Assembly: GCF_002211765.1 (NCBI RefSeq)
Contig: NZ_CP022133.1
Coordinates: forward strand, 1,116,001 to 1,180,000
Direction of reading: 5' to 3'
Origin: Idiomarina piscisalsi
Lineage (GTDB): Bacteria > Pseudomonadota > Gammaproteobacteria > Enterobacterales > Alteromonadaceae
DNA length: 64,000 nucleotides
Below, in pieces: positions 34,567 to 44,456 of this stretch. The translations under genes and the position numbers were made by a program. Position 1 is the stretch's first letter; each line of letters starts with the position of its first letter. The notes beneath the pieces were generated by a model, which was given only the letters and a program-made list of their open reading frames with translations, did no database searches and was not told the origin of the DNA.

Positions 34567-35919
34567 ATGTTACCCATTCATGTTGCAAAGTTCGGCGGCA
34601 CCAGTATGGCTGATGCCGAATCGATACAAGCTTGTGTCGAGGTTGTCGAACGCCAGAACAACCCAAGTCTGGTTGTGGTCAGTGCCTGTGCCGGTGTCAC
34701 CAACCGTTTAGTGGCAATAAGCTATTCTCATACGCAAACAGAACGGCAACGCTTGTTCGATGAGATTGTCGATATTCATTGCCAGGCGGCGTCCGCATTA
34801 CCTAAAGAAAATGCGGTGCATCATCATCTCGCGCAGTTGCATCAGCTGTTACACATGTTGGTTCAACAAGCGCCTGATACACTGGAGAGTCATCAACGAC
34901 AAAAGCGGGATGAGTTGTTAAGTTTTGGTGAGCGTTGTTCGTCGCGATTGTTTGCGACGTACTGGTCACAAACGGCGGCAGACGTTGAAGTTGCTGATGC
35001 GCGCTCTTTGTTAGTCACTAATAGTCATTTTGGTAATGCGTCCCCCGATATAGGAAAGACCCGAGAGCACTGTGCAGATTTACGGGAACAGTTAAGTCAA
35101 GGCGCCAGAGTGGTGACTCAGGGCTTTATTGGTTCCAGCGAGGAAGGCAATACTACTACCTTAGGACGCGGTGGCAGTGACTACAGTGCAGCAATACTGG
35201 CGTCCGCGCTGGACGCGGAGCAGTTGAATATCTGGACGGATGTGGCTGGCATTTACACAACTGATCCGCGTATTTGCTCAGAGGCGAGACCTTTAGAGCA
35301 AATTAGCTTTGCCGAGGCGGCAGAATTGGCGACCTTTGGTGCAAAAGTGCTGCATCCGAAGAGTCTAAAACCGGCTATTGAAAGCGGCATTAAGGTCTTT
35401 GTGGGTCATAGTCGTTACCCGGAAAAAGGCGGCACGCTTATTTTGCCTGAGCCCGATGAACGACCCTCTATTCGTGCACTGGCGCGACGTAAAAATCAGA
35501 CACTGTTGACGGTGAATAGTGTCGATATGTTGCATGCAACTGGCTTTTTAGCACGTCTATTTGACATTCTGGCACGCTATGACATTAGTGTCGATTTGGT
35601 GACAACCTCTGAGGTCAGCATTGCATTAACTCTTGACGAAGAAGGGTCTCAGGCAAATGGATTGTCAATGTTACCGGAGGCTATGCTGGATGAGTTGCGG
35701 GAATTTGCGACCGTAACGATTGAACAGGGATTGAGTCTAATTGCGGTCATTGGCAACGATATTGGTCACTTTGGCGATATTTCTCCCTGGGTGTTAGAGG
35801 CTGCATCGCCGGTGCCTATACGCTTAATTTGTCAGGGAGCCAGTCGGCATAACCTGTGCTTTTTGGTTGCTGACGAAAAGGCGGAAAACATCATTAAAAA
35901 ACTTCATGCAAAACTATGA
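34567..35919 (+). CDS. lysC: Aspartate kinase, lysine-sensitive type (LysC)
   Basis: Phosphorylates aspartate, the first step of the lysine, threonine and methionine family. The ATG at 34567 is preceded by AGGGGA and gives 450 residues, the length of E. coli LysC; the frame runs 23 residues upstream into the leader and is rejected. N-terminal KFGGTSMADAESI and TTLGRGGSDYSA are the kinase signatures, and the C-terminal half (LDILARYDISVDLVTTSEVSI) is the ACT regulatory part. Control is by the lysine riboswitch before it and, by family, lysine feedback. Confidence 0.95.
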   Translation: MLPIHVAKFGGTSMADAESIQACVEVVERQNNPSLVVVSACAGVTNRLVAISYSHTQTERQRLFDEIVDIHCQAASALPKENAVHHHLAQLHQLLHMLVQQAPDTLESHQRQKRDELLSFGERCSSRLFATYWSQTAADVEVADARSLLVTNSHFGNASPDIGKTREHCADLREQLSQGARVVTQGFIGSSEEGNTTTLGRGGSDYSAAILASALDAEQLNIWTDVAGIYTTDPRICSEARPLEQISFAEAAELATFGAKVLHPKSLKPAIESGIKVFVGHSRYPEKGGTLILPEPDERPSIRALARRKNQTLLTVNSVDMLHATGFLARLFDILARYDISVDLVTTSEVSIALTLDEEGSQANGLSMLPEAMLDELREFATVTIEQGLSLIAVIGNDIGHFGDISPWVLEAASPVPIRLICQGASRHNLCFLVADEKAENIIKKLHAKL

Positions 35920-35945
35920 CGGTAGTGCCTACTTCGGTTTATAAT
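35916..35945 (+). promoter_or_regulatory. Candidate sigma-70 promoter of uppP
   Basis: A perfect -10 TATAAT (35940-35945) and a -35 ATGACG (35916-35921; four of six matches) lie 18 bases apart. They overlap the lysC stop region and sit 45 bases before the uppP ATG. uppP is thus probably transcribed independently of the riboswitch-controlled lysC. Confidence 0.45.
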
Positions 35946-35990
35946 GCTCGCCAATTTTTGGGCAATTAAAGACAAAGAGCGAGTCGTTCA

Positions 35991-36788
35991 ATGGAGCTGT
36001 GGCAAGCCATCATACTAGGGATAGTGCAGGGCATTACCGAGTTTTTACCCATTTCCAGTTCAGCGCACTTAATTCTCATGCCAGTGCTGACCGGCTGGGA
36101 TGATCAGGGTGTAGGCTTTGATTTATCAGTGCATGTGGGTACCTTGCTGGCGGTGATTCTCTATTTCCGTAAAGACGTTGCCGCATTGTTTACGGACGGG
36201 CTTCGTTCAATTCCTGCTCGCCAAAATGTCGGACAAAGCAAATTGGGTTGGATGGTCGTTATTGCCACCATCCCTGCCTGCGTTTTCGGCGTGCTGCTGC
36301 TTGACTATATTGACACGGTATTACGAGCGGTGTGGGTGATTATCACCACCACGGTGGTGTTTGCAGTGCTACTTGCCGTTGCTGACCGCTGGGGACGCGG
36401 CAGTCGCCAGCTTGATGCTATTGGCCTTAAAGACGCCATTATTGTCGGTCTGGCTCAGGCCGTTGCGCTTATTCCCGGCACGTCGCGCTCCGGGGCGACC
36501 ATTACTGCCGGATTATTCATGGGGCTTGATCGCGAAACGGCTTCAAAGTTTTCCTTTTTTATGGCCATCCCCATTACCACAGCGGCCGCTTTAATTAAGC
36601 TGCTTAGCATCTACAGCGAAGGGATAGCTGTTGACTGGCATGGCTTTATTGTGGGTGGCGTGGCTTCGTTTGTAACGGCAATTACAGCCATTCACTTCTT
36701 TTTGAAGTGGCTTAATGATTTTGGCATGTGGCCATATGTTATTTACCGCCTGGTGCTTGCGGCTGTCCTATTTTGGGTGTTTGTGTAA
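35991..36788 (+). CDS. uppP: Undecaprenyl-diphosphate phosphatase
   Basis: A 265-residue polytopic membrane enzyme (BacA) recycling the lipid carrier for cell-wall synthesis; it also confers bacitracin tolerance. The conserved glutamate-rich loop IVQGITEFLPISSSAHL is at 11-27, and the phosphate-binding PGTSRSG at 162-168. About eight helices follow the family topology. A promoter is proposed just upstream, and the next gene (channel) starts three bases after the stop. Confidence 0.96.
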   Translation: MELWQAIILGIVQGITEFLPISSSAHLILMPVLTGWDDQGVGFDLSVHVGTLLAVILYFRKDVAALFTDGLRSIPARQNVGQSKLGWMVVIATIPACVFGVLLLDYIDTVLRAVWVIITTTVVFAVLLAVADRWGRGSRQLDAIGLKDAIIVGLAQAVALIPGTSRSGATITAGLFMGLDRETASKFSFFMAIPITTAAALIKLLSIYSEGIAVDWHGFIVGGVASFVTAITAIHFFLKWLNDFGMWPYVIYRLVLAAVLFWVFV

Positions 36789-36791
36789 ACC

Positions 36792-37616
36792 ATGTACGAG
36801 AACCTAAAAAAACAATTATTTGAGCTTAAAAGCAATCGTATTTTTGAGTTTGCAGTTATTGCTGTCATTATCATTTCTGCACTGGAAATTGGTGCGAAAA
36901 CTTATGAACTTCCGGGCATCGCTAATAACCTATTGTTGGGCTTGGACTGGTTTATTACTGTCTTTTTTGTGGTGGAAATTAGCATTCGCTTTATTGCTGA
37001 CCATGACAAAAAGAACTTTTTTAAAAATGGCTGGAATGTTTTCGATACCTTAGTTGTTGTGGTCAGCCTGATACCAATAAATGATTCAGAACTGGCGCTT
37101 TTAGCCCGCTTAGTGCGAATATTCCGAGTGCTTCGGATGATTTCTATTATCCCTGAGCTTCGCACCCTTATTACCTCTCTTTTGAAAGCTTTACCGCAAA
37201 TGGGTTATGTGGTTTTGCTGATGTTTATCATCTTCTATATTTACGCCGCAGTTGGAAGTTACCTGTTTGCAGATATTAACCCGTTTTTATGGGATAACAT
37301 TGCGACGTCTATGTTAACGCTTTTTAGGGTCATGACGTTTGAAGACTGGACAGATATTCAATACGAAACCATGGAAGTGTATCCATGGAGCTGGCTGTTT
37401 TATATGACGTTTATATTCCTGACCGCTTTTGCTTTTCTGAATATGGTTATTGGTATTGTTGTTAATGTCATGGACAAAGAGAGTCAGGCTGAAGCAGAAG
37501 AACTGCGCCAGCAGCTTGAGGAAGAGCAGGGGCCTGAGCCGACCATGCGTGAACTGCAGGATGAGATTCGTGAGCTTAAATTGCTATTGCAGGCTCAACG
37601 GCAGAACACCGAGTAA
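36792..37616 (+). CDS. Voltage-gated cation channel (BacNav/Ion_trans family)
   Basis: A 274-residue single-domain channel subunit with six membrane helices. The S4 voltage sensor ARLVRIFRVLR carries arginines at 106, 109, 112 and 115. The pore loop between S5 and S6 has the filter TFEDWTD at 182-188, in place of the TLESW motif of Na+-selective BacNav channels. After S6 (AFAFLNMVIGIVVNVM) a charged C-terminal tail (about 229-272, ELRQQLEEEQ and ELKLLLQAQR) should form the tetramerising coiled coil. The two extra acids resemble the engineered calcium-selective CavAb filter, which is a prediction only. It follows uppP by three bases. Confidence 0.88.
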   Translation: MYENLKKQLFELKSNRIFEFAVIAVIIISALEIGAKTYELPGIANNLLLGLDWFITVFFVVEISIRFIADHDKKNFFKNGWNVFDTLVVVVSLIPINDSELALLARLVRIFRVLRMISIIPELRTLITSLLKALPQMGYVVLLMFIIFYIYAAVGSYLFADINPFLWDNIATSMLTLFRVMTFEDWTDIQYETMEVYPWSWLFYMTFIFLTAFAFLNMVIGIVVNVMDKESQAEAEELRQQLEEEQGPEPTMRELQDEIRELKLLLQAQRQNTE

Positions 37617-37619
37617 GTT

Positions 37620-38312
37620 ATGCAAATCGGCGGCTGCAAAATTGAAATTACCCGCAAGCGCATAAAACATCTTTATTTAAGGATGAAAGAACCCGGCTGT
37701 GTTCAGGTCTCGGCGCCAAAGCATTGGCCGGGAGGTTATATTCAGTCAATTTTAGAAGCGAGAAGTGATTGGATAAAAGAGCAGCAACAAAAGCTATTGC
37801 AGCGGCAATTAGCAACCCCTCGGTTTCAGTCCTATGAAGATCATGCAGAAGTATTTTTTGAAGGGCAAAGCTATCGCTTGAATGCGGTACTTAAAAGTGC
37901 TTTTCCTCACCTTGGCGTAGTGACGCTTTGCCATAAAAAAAAGACATTAACCTTAAGCTTGTCTGATCCGTCCAACTTAGATGCCCGTAAAAAACAGTTA
38001 GATAAATGGCTTCGCGCGCAGTTAAAAGAGCGTATCGCGCAGTTACTGGAACATTGGCAACCCATTATGGAGGTTGTCGCCAGTGACTTTGGTGTGAGAA
38101 AAATGAAGACTCGTTGGGGCAGTTGCAACATCCGTACTCATAAAATTTGGTTAAACTTTGACTTAATTTCGAAAGCGCCGGAAAGCTTGGAGTACGTGGT
38201 CGTGCACGAACTCACACACCTATATGAGCGTTACCATAACAAGCGGTTTTACAGCCTTATGGATCATTATTTACCCGACTGGCGAAAACGAAAACATCGG
38301 CTCAATAGTTAG
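37620..38312 (+). CDS. ygjP: YgjP-like M48-type metallopeptidase
   Basis: A 230-residue protein of the UTP pyrophosphatase/YgjP (DUF45, SprT-like) family. The zinc signature HELTHLYERYHNKRF has H196, E197, H200 and the third histidine H206, with the closing PDWRKRKHRLN. The N-terminal IGGCKIEITRKRIKHLYLRM and RWGSCNIRTHKIWLNFDLISK are conserved blocks. The biochemical role is unclear across the family. It starts three bases after the channel gene and converges on a small gene with a 4-base overlap. Confidence 0.82.
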   Translation: MQIGGCKIEITRKRIKHLYLRMKEPGCVQVSAPKHWPGGYIQSILEARSDWIKEQQQKLLQRQLATPRFQSYEDHAEVFFEGQSYRLNAVLKSAFPHLGVVTLCHKKKTLTLSLSDPSNLDARKKQLDKWLRAQLKERIAQLLEHWQPIMEVVASDFGVRKMKTRWGSCNIRTHKIWLNFDLISKAPESLEYVVVHELTHLYERYHNKRFYSLMDHYLPDWRKRKHRLNS

Positions 38313-38539
38313 CGAAGGTCTTGTCCTAGCTGATTTTGCGCAATAAGTCTGAAAACATAAGCAACTTTAAATAAGCCCGCTAAAATAACTTGTGATAAGT
38401 GCAAAAATACCAGCAGCATAAGTGGCAGGTTTTCTTCCTGAAACCAGGCCAAATAAAACACAACAATTGAAAGCAATAAAAACACTACCATAGAGGTGTT
38501 AGAGGTTTTTAACAGTGTTAGAGGTTTCATAATAAACAT
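38309..38539 (-). CDS. Small inner-membrane protein of unknown function
   Basis: A 76-residue protein with two hydrophobic stretches (SMVVFLLLSIVVFYLAWF and LPLMLLVFLHLSQVILAGLFKVAYVFRLI), a polar turn QEEN between them, and a short charged tail (AQNQLGQDLR). I do not recognise a family. The frame is supported by its codon pattern and its 4-base stop overlap with ygjP, but a spurious frame cannot be ruled out. Upstream is an AT-rich gap before gloA. Confidence 0.45.
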   Translation of the reverse strand: MFIMKPLTLLKTSNTSMVVFLLLSIVVFYLAWFQEENLPLMLLVFLHLSQVILAGLFKVAYVFRLIAQNQLGQDLR

Positions 38540-38615
38540 TCCTAATGCATGTTTAATAAGTGCGTTTTATATGTGTCTTTAATATAGATCAAGAAAAGTG
38601 TTCAAGGAGCAGGTA

Positions 38616-39056
38616 ATGCGGTATTTACATACCATGGTTAGAGTGCACGATTTGGAGCGTTCATTGCACTTCTATTGCAATTTACTCGGAATGAAAGAAG
38701 TGTCGCGCAAGGAAGTTGAGAAGGGGCGGTTTACCCTCGTTTATCTTGCCGCAGAAGATGATTATGAGCGCGCTGAAAGCGAACGTTCTCCTGAACTGGA
38801 GCTGACCTATAACTGGGATCCTGAAACCTATAGCGGTGGTCGTAATTTCGGACACTTAGCGTTCGAGGTAGATAATATTTATGATCTTTGCCAGAAGTTG
38901 AAAGATAACGGGGTTATTATTAATCGTCCGCCGCGCGACGGTCACATGGCGTTTGTCCGTTCACCCGATAATATTTCTATCGAACTACTCCAAAAAGGCG
39001 AAAGCCTTCCGGAACAAGAACCCTGGGCGTCAATGGAGAATATCGGTACATGGTAA
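38616..39056 (+). CDS. gloA: Lactoylglutathione lyase (glyoxalase I)
   Basis: A 146-residue metalloenzyme converting the methylglyoxal-glutathione adduct to S-lactoylglutathione. The ATG at 38616 with AAGGAG eight bases upstream is preferred over a GTG at 38598. The metal ligands H5, E62, H80 (in [10 protein letters not shown]) and E123 (in SIELLQK) are all present, in the Ni(II)-type short form as in E. coli. No glyoxalase II gene is adjacent. A perfect TATAAT lies just after it, ahead of icd. Confidence 0.95.
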   Translation: MRYLHTMVRVHDLERSLHFYCNLLGMKEVSRKEVEKGRFTLVYLAAEDDYERAESERSPELELTYNWDPETYSGGRNFGHLAFEVDNIYDLCQKLKDNGVIINRPPRDGHMAFVRSPDNISIELLQKGESLPEQEPWASMENIGTW

Positions 39057-39079
39057 TTGAGGGCTAAATCGCCTATAAT
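39051..39079 (+). promoter_or_regulatory. Candidate promoter of icd
   Basis: A perfect -10 TATAAT is at 39074-39079 in the 75-base gap between gloA and icd. The best -35 at 17 bases is weak (TGGTAA, three of six matches) and overlaps the gloA stop, so the -10 assignment carries most of the evidence. Confidence 0.35.
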
Positions 39080-39110
39080 CTTGCCACCTTTTTTTGCATA
39101 TTTACTTTAG

Positions 39111-41357
<2,247 letters not shown>

Positions 41358-41380
41358 TTGAGTCAACTAAGCGAATAAGA

Positions 41381-41403
41381 AGCAGGCTTCGGCCTGCTTT
41401 TTT
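41381..41403 (+). terminator. Rho-independent terminator of icd
   Basis: AGCAGGC, loop TTCG, GCCTGCT and a run of T: a stable stem with a UUCG tetraloop, 24 bases after the icd stop. Confidence 0.93.
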
Positions 41404-41445
41404 AATGCCCATACTTTGTCAATTCGACTTCCGGGAGAAAGAATA

Positions 41446-41916
41446 GTGGCCAATGGCAACTACTTAATAAACTTATACGAACGCTGTTTAAAAATGCCGT
41501 TTGGGCGCAAGGTTTTCTCAACCATGTTTGCTCGAAAAGCGCCTTATTTTGCAACCATAAAGCCGCTTATTACTGAATTAGAGCCTAATTTTTGTCAGCT
41601 TACGTTCAAAAAGCGCAAAGCCGTTCAGAACCACATTGGTACGGTGCATGCTATTGCGGTGTGTAACGGCATGGAAATGGCCATGGGTGCGCTTGCTGAG
41701 GCTTCTATTCCAAAGCATCTGCGTTGGATACCTAAGGGGATGAATGTTCAGTATTTGGCAAAAACAAACAGTGACGTGACTATTGAGGCGAAGGCATCAG
41801 AGCAGACCTGGCAAGTGGGTGAACAACCGATAACCGTGGAAGCGAAACGGGATGATGGTACTGTGGTTGCTGCTGGTGAGATTTTTATCTACGTGTCGGA
41901 AAAGCCTAAGAAATAA
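41446..41916 (+). CDS. DUF4442 hot-dog-fold thioesterase-like protein
   Basis: A 156-residue protein of the DUF4442/PaaI-like hot-dog group, which includes acyl-CoA thioesterases. The segments KRKAVQNHIGTVHAIAVCNGMEMAMG and KGMNVQYLAKTNSDVTIEAKA carry the typical fold pattern. The GTG at 41446 has GGGAGAAAG about five bases upstream; a TTG at 41416 would add ten residues. No substrate can be inferred. It is flanked by terminators and so forms its own transcript. Confidence 0.75.
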   Translation: MANGNYLINLYERCLKMPFGRKVFSTMFARKAPYFATIKPLITELEPNFCQLTFKKRKAVQNHIGTVHAIAVCNGMEMAMGALAEASIPKHLRWIPKGMNVQYLAKTNSDVTIEAKASEQTWQVGEQPITVEAKRDDGTVVAAGEIFIYVSEKPKK

Positions 41917-41932
41917 ATCGGGCATAATAAAA

Positions 41933-41957
41933 AGGGACCCGAAGGTCCCTCTTTTTT
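41933..41957. terminator. Bidirectional terminator between DUF4442 and POT genes
   Basis: AGGGACC, loop CGAA, GGTCCCT followed by CTTTTTT on the plus strand. The other strand has TTTTTATT after the stem, so it can also end the convergent POT transporter transcript. Confidence 0.92.
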
Positions 41958-41980
41958 ACATGCTAATTTCTTAACCTTTA

Positions 41981-43534
41981 TTAAGGCTTGCTAACCGGTT
42001 CGTTAGCATCAATAACTGCACCAGGGTGCTCGTCTTCGCCATCGTCCGGCGCCAGTTTTTCCCATTTACGAGTAAACAGAGCCAATACGAAGACCGCCGC
42101 ACCAACGCTCACACCGAACAGGAAGATAGTCCAGTATAGCTCAGGCATGGCCTGTGGATTCTCTGGGTCGAGACCACCAGCCAATAAGCCGGCAACAACG
42201 TTACCGATAGAGTAGGTGAGTACGAAGATACCCATCATTTGGCCTGCCATACGCTTCGGTGACAACTTACTCACCGCACTCAGGGCGACTGGGCTTAAGC
42301 ATAGCTCACCAACGGTATGAATAAAGTACACCGCAACCAACCAATATGGCGCCACTTTAAGTCCGCTGGCAGCGGCTTGTGAGGCGAAGAACATGACAAT
42401 GAAGCCTGTCGCCATAATGATAAGGCCAATAGCACTCTTAAAGCCGTAGGATGGGTTGATCATACGCTTGCTCAGGTTGATCCAAAGCGCAGCGAAGAAC
42501 GGTGACATAATGACCAGGAATATTGAGTTCAGCGACTGGAACCAAGTGGTTGGTATTTCAAAGTCACCGACCATGCGGTCGGTTAAGTCGCGGGCAAACA
42601 GGTTGAATGAAGAGCCTGCTTGTTCAAAGCCTGCCCAGAACATCGTTGAAGCAATACACACCAGGAATAGTGCACCGAGTCGCTTCATTTCGTCTCGAGT
42701 CAGCTTTCCGAAGATAAAAACGGACAGGTAGTACAGGAAAAATATCACCGTGAAAATAATGGCAACGTTTCCGGCAACGACGGTTGGATCAATTGTGACG
42801 TAGTCATTCAAGGCTAAAAAGGTATAAACCGCTAAACCCGCTAGTAATAGCCAAATGATGCTCCAGCTACGCTTAGTCGCTTTTGGGCTCATTGGTTTAG
42901 GCGGTTTCTCACCAACGCCTTTCAACTTAGGTTGAGTCAGTTTGTACTGAATAAGACCGAATGCCATACCAACAGCTGCTGCACCAAAGCCCCAATGGTA
43001 ACCTGCATTCTCCATGAGGTAACCGGTGACGAAGTAACCGATGATTGAACCAATATTGATACCCATGTAATACAGGGTATAGCCGCCATCTCGACGGTCA
43101 TCATCGGAGCTGTACAGTTGCCCGACCATAGCGGTAATGTTTGGTTTCAATAAGCCTGTACCCAGTACCACTAAAATCATGCCAACGAAGAAGCCGGCTT
43201 CACTAGGAATGGCCAAAACAATGTGGCCAAGCATAATGATGATACCGCCGTACCAAGTTGCGCGTTGACCACCTAACAAGCGGTCAGCGATCCAGCCACC
43301 CGGCAAGCCCATGAAATAGACAGCGCCGGTGTATAGACCGTAAATAGCCGTTGCAGAGGCAACGGTTATTGCAAGGCCACCTTCTTGCAAACTGGCGGTC
43401 ATGAATAAAACGAGCAGCGCGCGCATGCCGTAGTAACTCATGCGCTCCCACATTTCGGTAAAGAACAGGGTTTGTAATCCCCCTGGCTGTCCGAAAAAGC
43501 TTGAGTCTTTATCGACTATATTCTTAGGATCCAT
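41981..43534 (-). CDS. POT-family proton-dependent oligopeptide transporter
   Basis: A 517-residue permease with about fourteen helices. The N-terminal signature FFTEMWERMSYYGMRALLVLFM contains the proton-coupling ExxER and the YYG of the family. NIGSIIGYFVTGYL and the ELCLSPVALSAVSKLSPKRMAGQMMG block are also typical. It imports di- and tripeptides in most homologues; specificity is not determined. The long C-terminal acidic tail (LAPDDGEDEHPG) is usual. A shared bidirectional terminator separates it from the preceding gene. Confidence 0.92.
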   Translation of the reverse strand: MDPKNIVDKDSSFFGQPGGLQTLFFTEMWERMSYYGMRALLVLFMTASLQEGGLAITVASATAIYGLYTGAVYFMGLPGGWIADRLLGGQRATWYGGIIIMLGHIVLAIPSEAGFFVGMILVVLGTGLLKPNITAMVGQLYSSDDDRRDGGYTLYYMGINIGSIIGYFVTGYLMENAGYHWGFGAAAVGMAFGLIQYKLTQPKLKGVGEKPPKPMSPKATKRSWSIIWLLLAGLAVYTFLALNDYVTIDPTVVAGNVAIIFTVIFFLYYLSVFIFGKLTRDEMKRLGALFLVCIASTMFWAGFEQAGSSFNLFARDLTDRMVGDFEIPTTWFQSLNSIFLVIMSPFFAALWINLSKRMINPSYGFKSAIGLIIMATGFIVMFFASQAAASGLKVAPYWLVAVYFIHTVGELCLSPVALSAVSKLSPKRMAGQMMGIFVLTYSIGNVVAGLLAGGLDPENPQAMPELYWTIFLFGVSVGAAVFVLALFTRKWEKLAPDDGEDEHPGAVIDANEPVSKP

Positions 43535-43677
43535 TCTTGTTATCCATTTTGTTATTTAACATCAAATAGTTATGTCTATTTTTAGCTTATTCGACTAAAG
43601 TCGGAGTCGAAAAAGGTGGCAATACTTTACTAGTGGTCGCCATATAATGGAACCGAAAACGACGAATTCGTTAGTTT

Positions 43678-44436
43678 TCACGATGCGTCGCCCGGTATTC
43701 CTTTGCGTAATTTGACGGGTTCTCGTTTAGAGCGGCGTTTTCTAACTTTTATATTTAGCATTTCTACCGTAAGCGAGAACGCCATAGCGAAGTAAACGTA
43801 GCCTTTTGGTACGTGGAAACCAAAACCTTCACCTACCAGTGTCATACCAATAAGAATCAAAAAGCTCAGCGCAAGCATTTTAATCGTTGGGTGTTGGTCG
43901 ACAAATTCACTCACCGATTTGGCGGCGAGCAGCATAACGCCGACGGAAATAACAACAGCGATAACCATGACGGATAAATGTTCAGCTAAACCAACTGCTG
44001 TAATGACAGAGTCAAGGGAAAAAACAATATCCAGAATGGATATTTGAACGATGATGGATACAAAAGACGCTGAAACGATGGCTGTCTTTGTCTCGTCAGG
44101 CCCCTCAAGCGAGTGGTGAATTTCTAACGTCGACTTTCCTAAGAGAAAAAGCCCCCCGAGTAAGAGAATCAAGTCTCTTCCGGATATTTCTTCTGAAAAC
44201 ACAGTGAAGAGCGGTTCGGTTAGAGTCATCACCCAAGTAAGAGAAAAGAGCAGTAACAAGCGCGAGACCATTGCTAATACGAGACCAAGGGTTCTTGCTT
44301 TATCTCTTTGAGATTCCGGTAAGCGACCAACCAGTATTGAAATAAAGATGATATTATCAATACCCAGCACTATTTCCAGGGCAGTTAAAGTAGCAAGAGC
44401 TATCCAAGCCTCTGGCATTGTTACCCATTCAAACAT
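43678..44436 (-). CDS. TerC-family membrane protein
   Basis: A 252-residue protein with about seven helices. LTALEIVLGIDNIIFISILVGRLP and QISILDIVFSLDSVITAVGL hold the two conserved acidic metal-site aspartates of the TerC family, members of which have been linked to manganese export and metal homeostasis. It has no large cytoplasmic CBS part, so is a short TerC. It follows the MHYT-GGDEF-EAL gene by 20 bases on the same strand and may be co-transcribed. Confidence 0.85.
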   Translation of the reverse strand: MFEWVTMPEAWIALATLTALEIVLGIDNIIFISILVGRLPESQRDKARTLGLVLAMVSRLLLLFSLTWVMTLTEPLFTVFSEEISGRDLILLLGGLFLLGKSTLEIHHSLEGPDETKTAIVSASFVSIIVQISILDIVFSLDSVITAVGLAEHLSVMVIAVVISVGVMLLAAKSVSEFVDQHPTIKMLALSFLILIGMTLVGEGFGFHVPKGYVYFAMAFSLTVEMLNIKVRKRRSKREPVKLRKGIPGDAS

Positions 44437-44456
44437 AAAAGCACCCGAGAGAGTTG

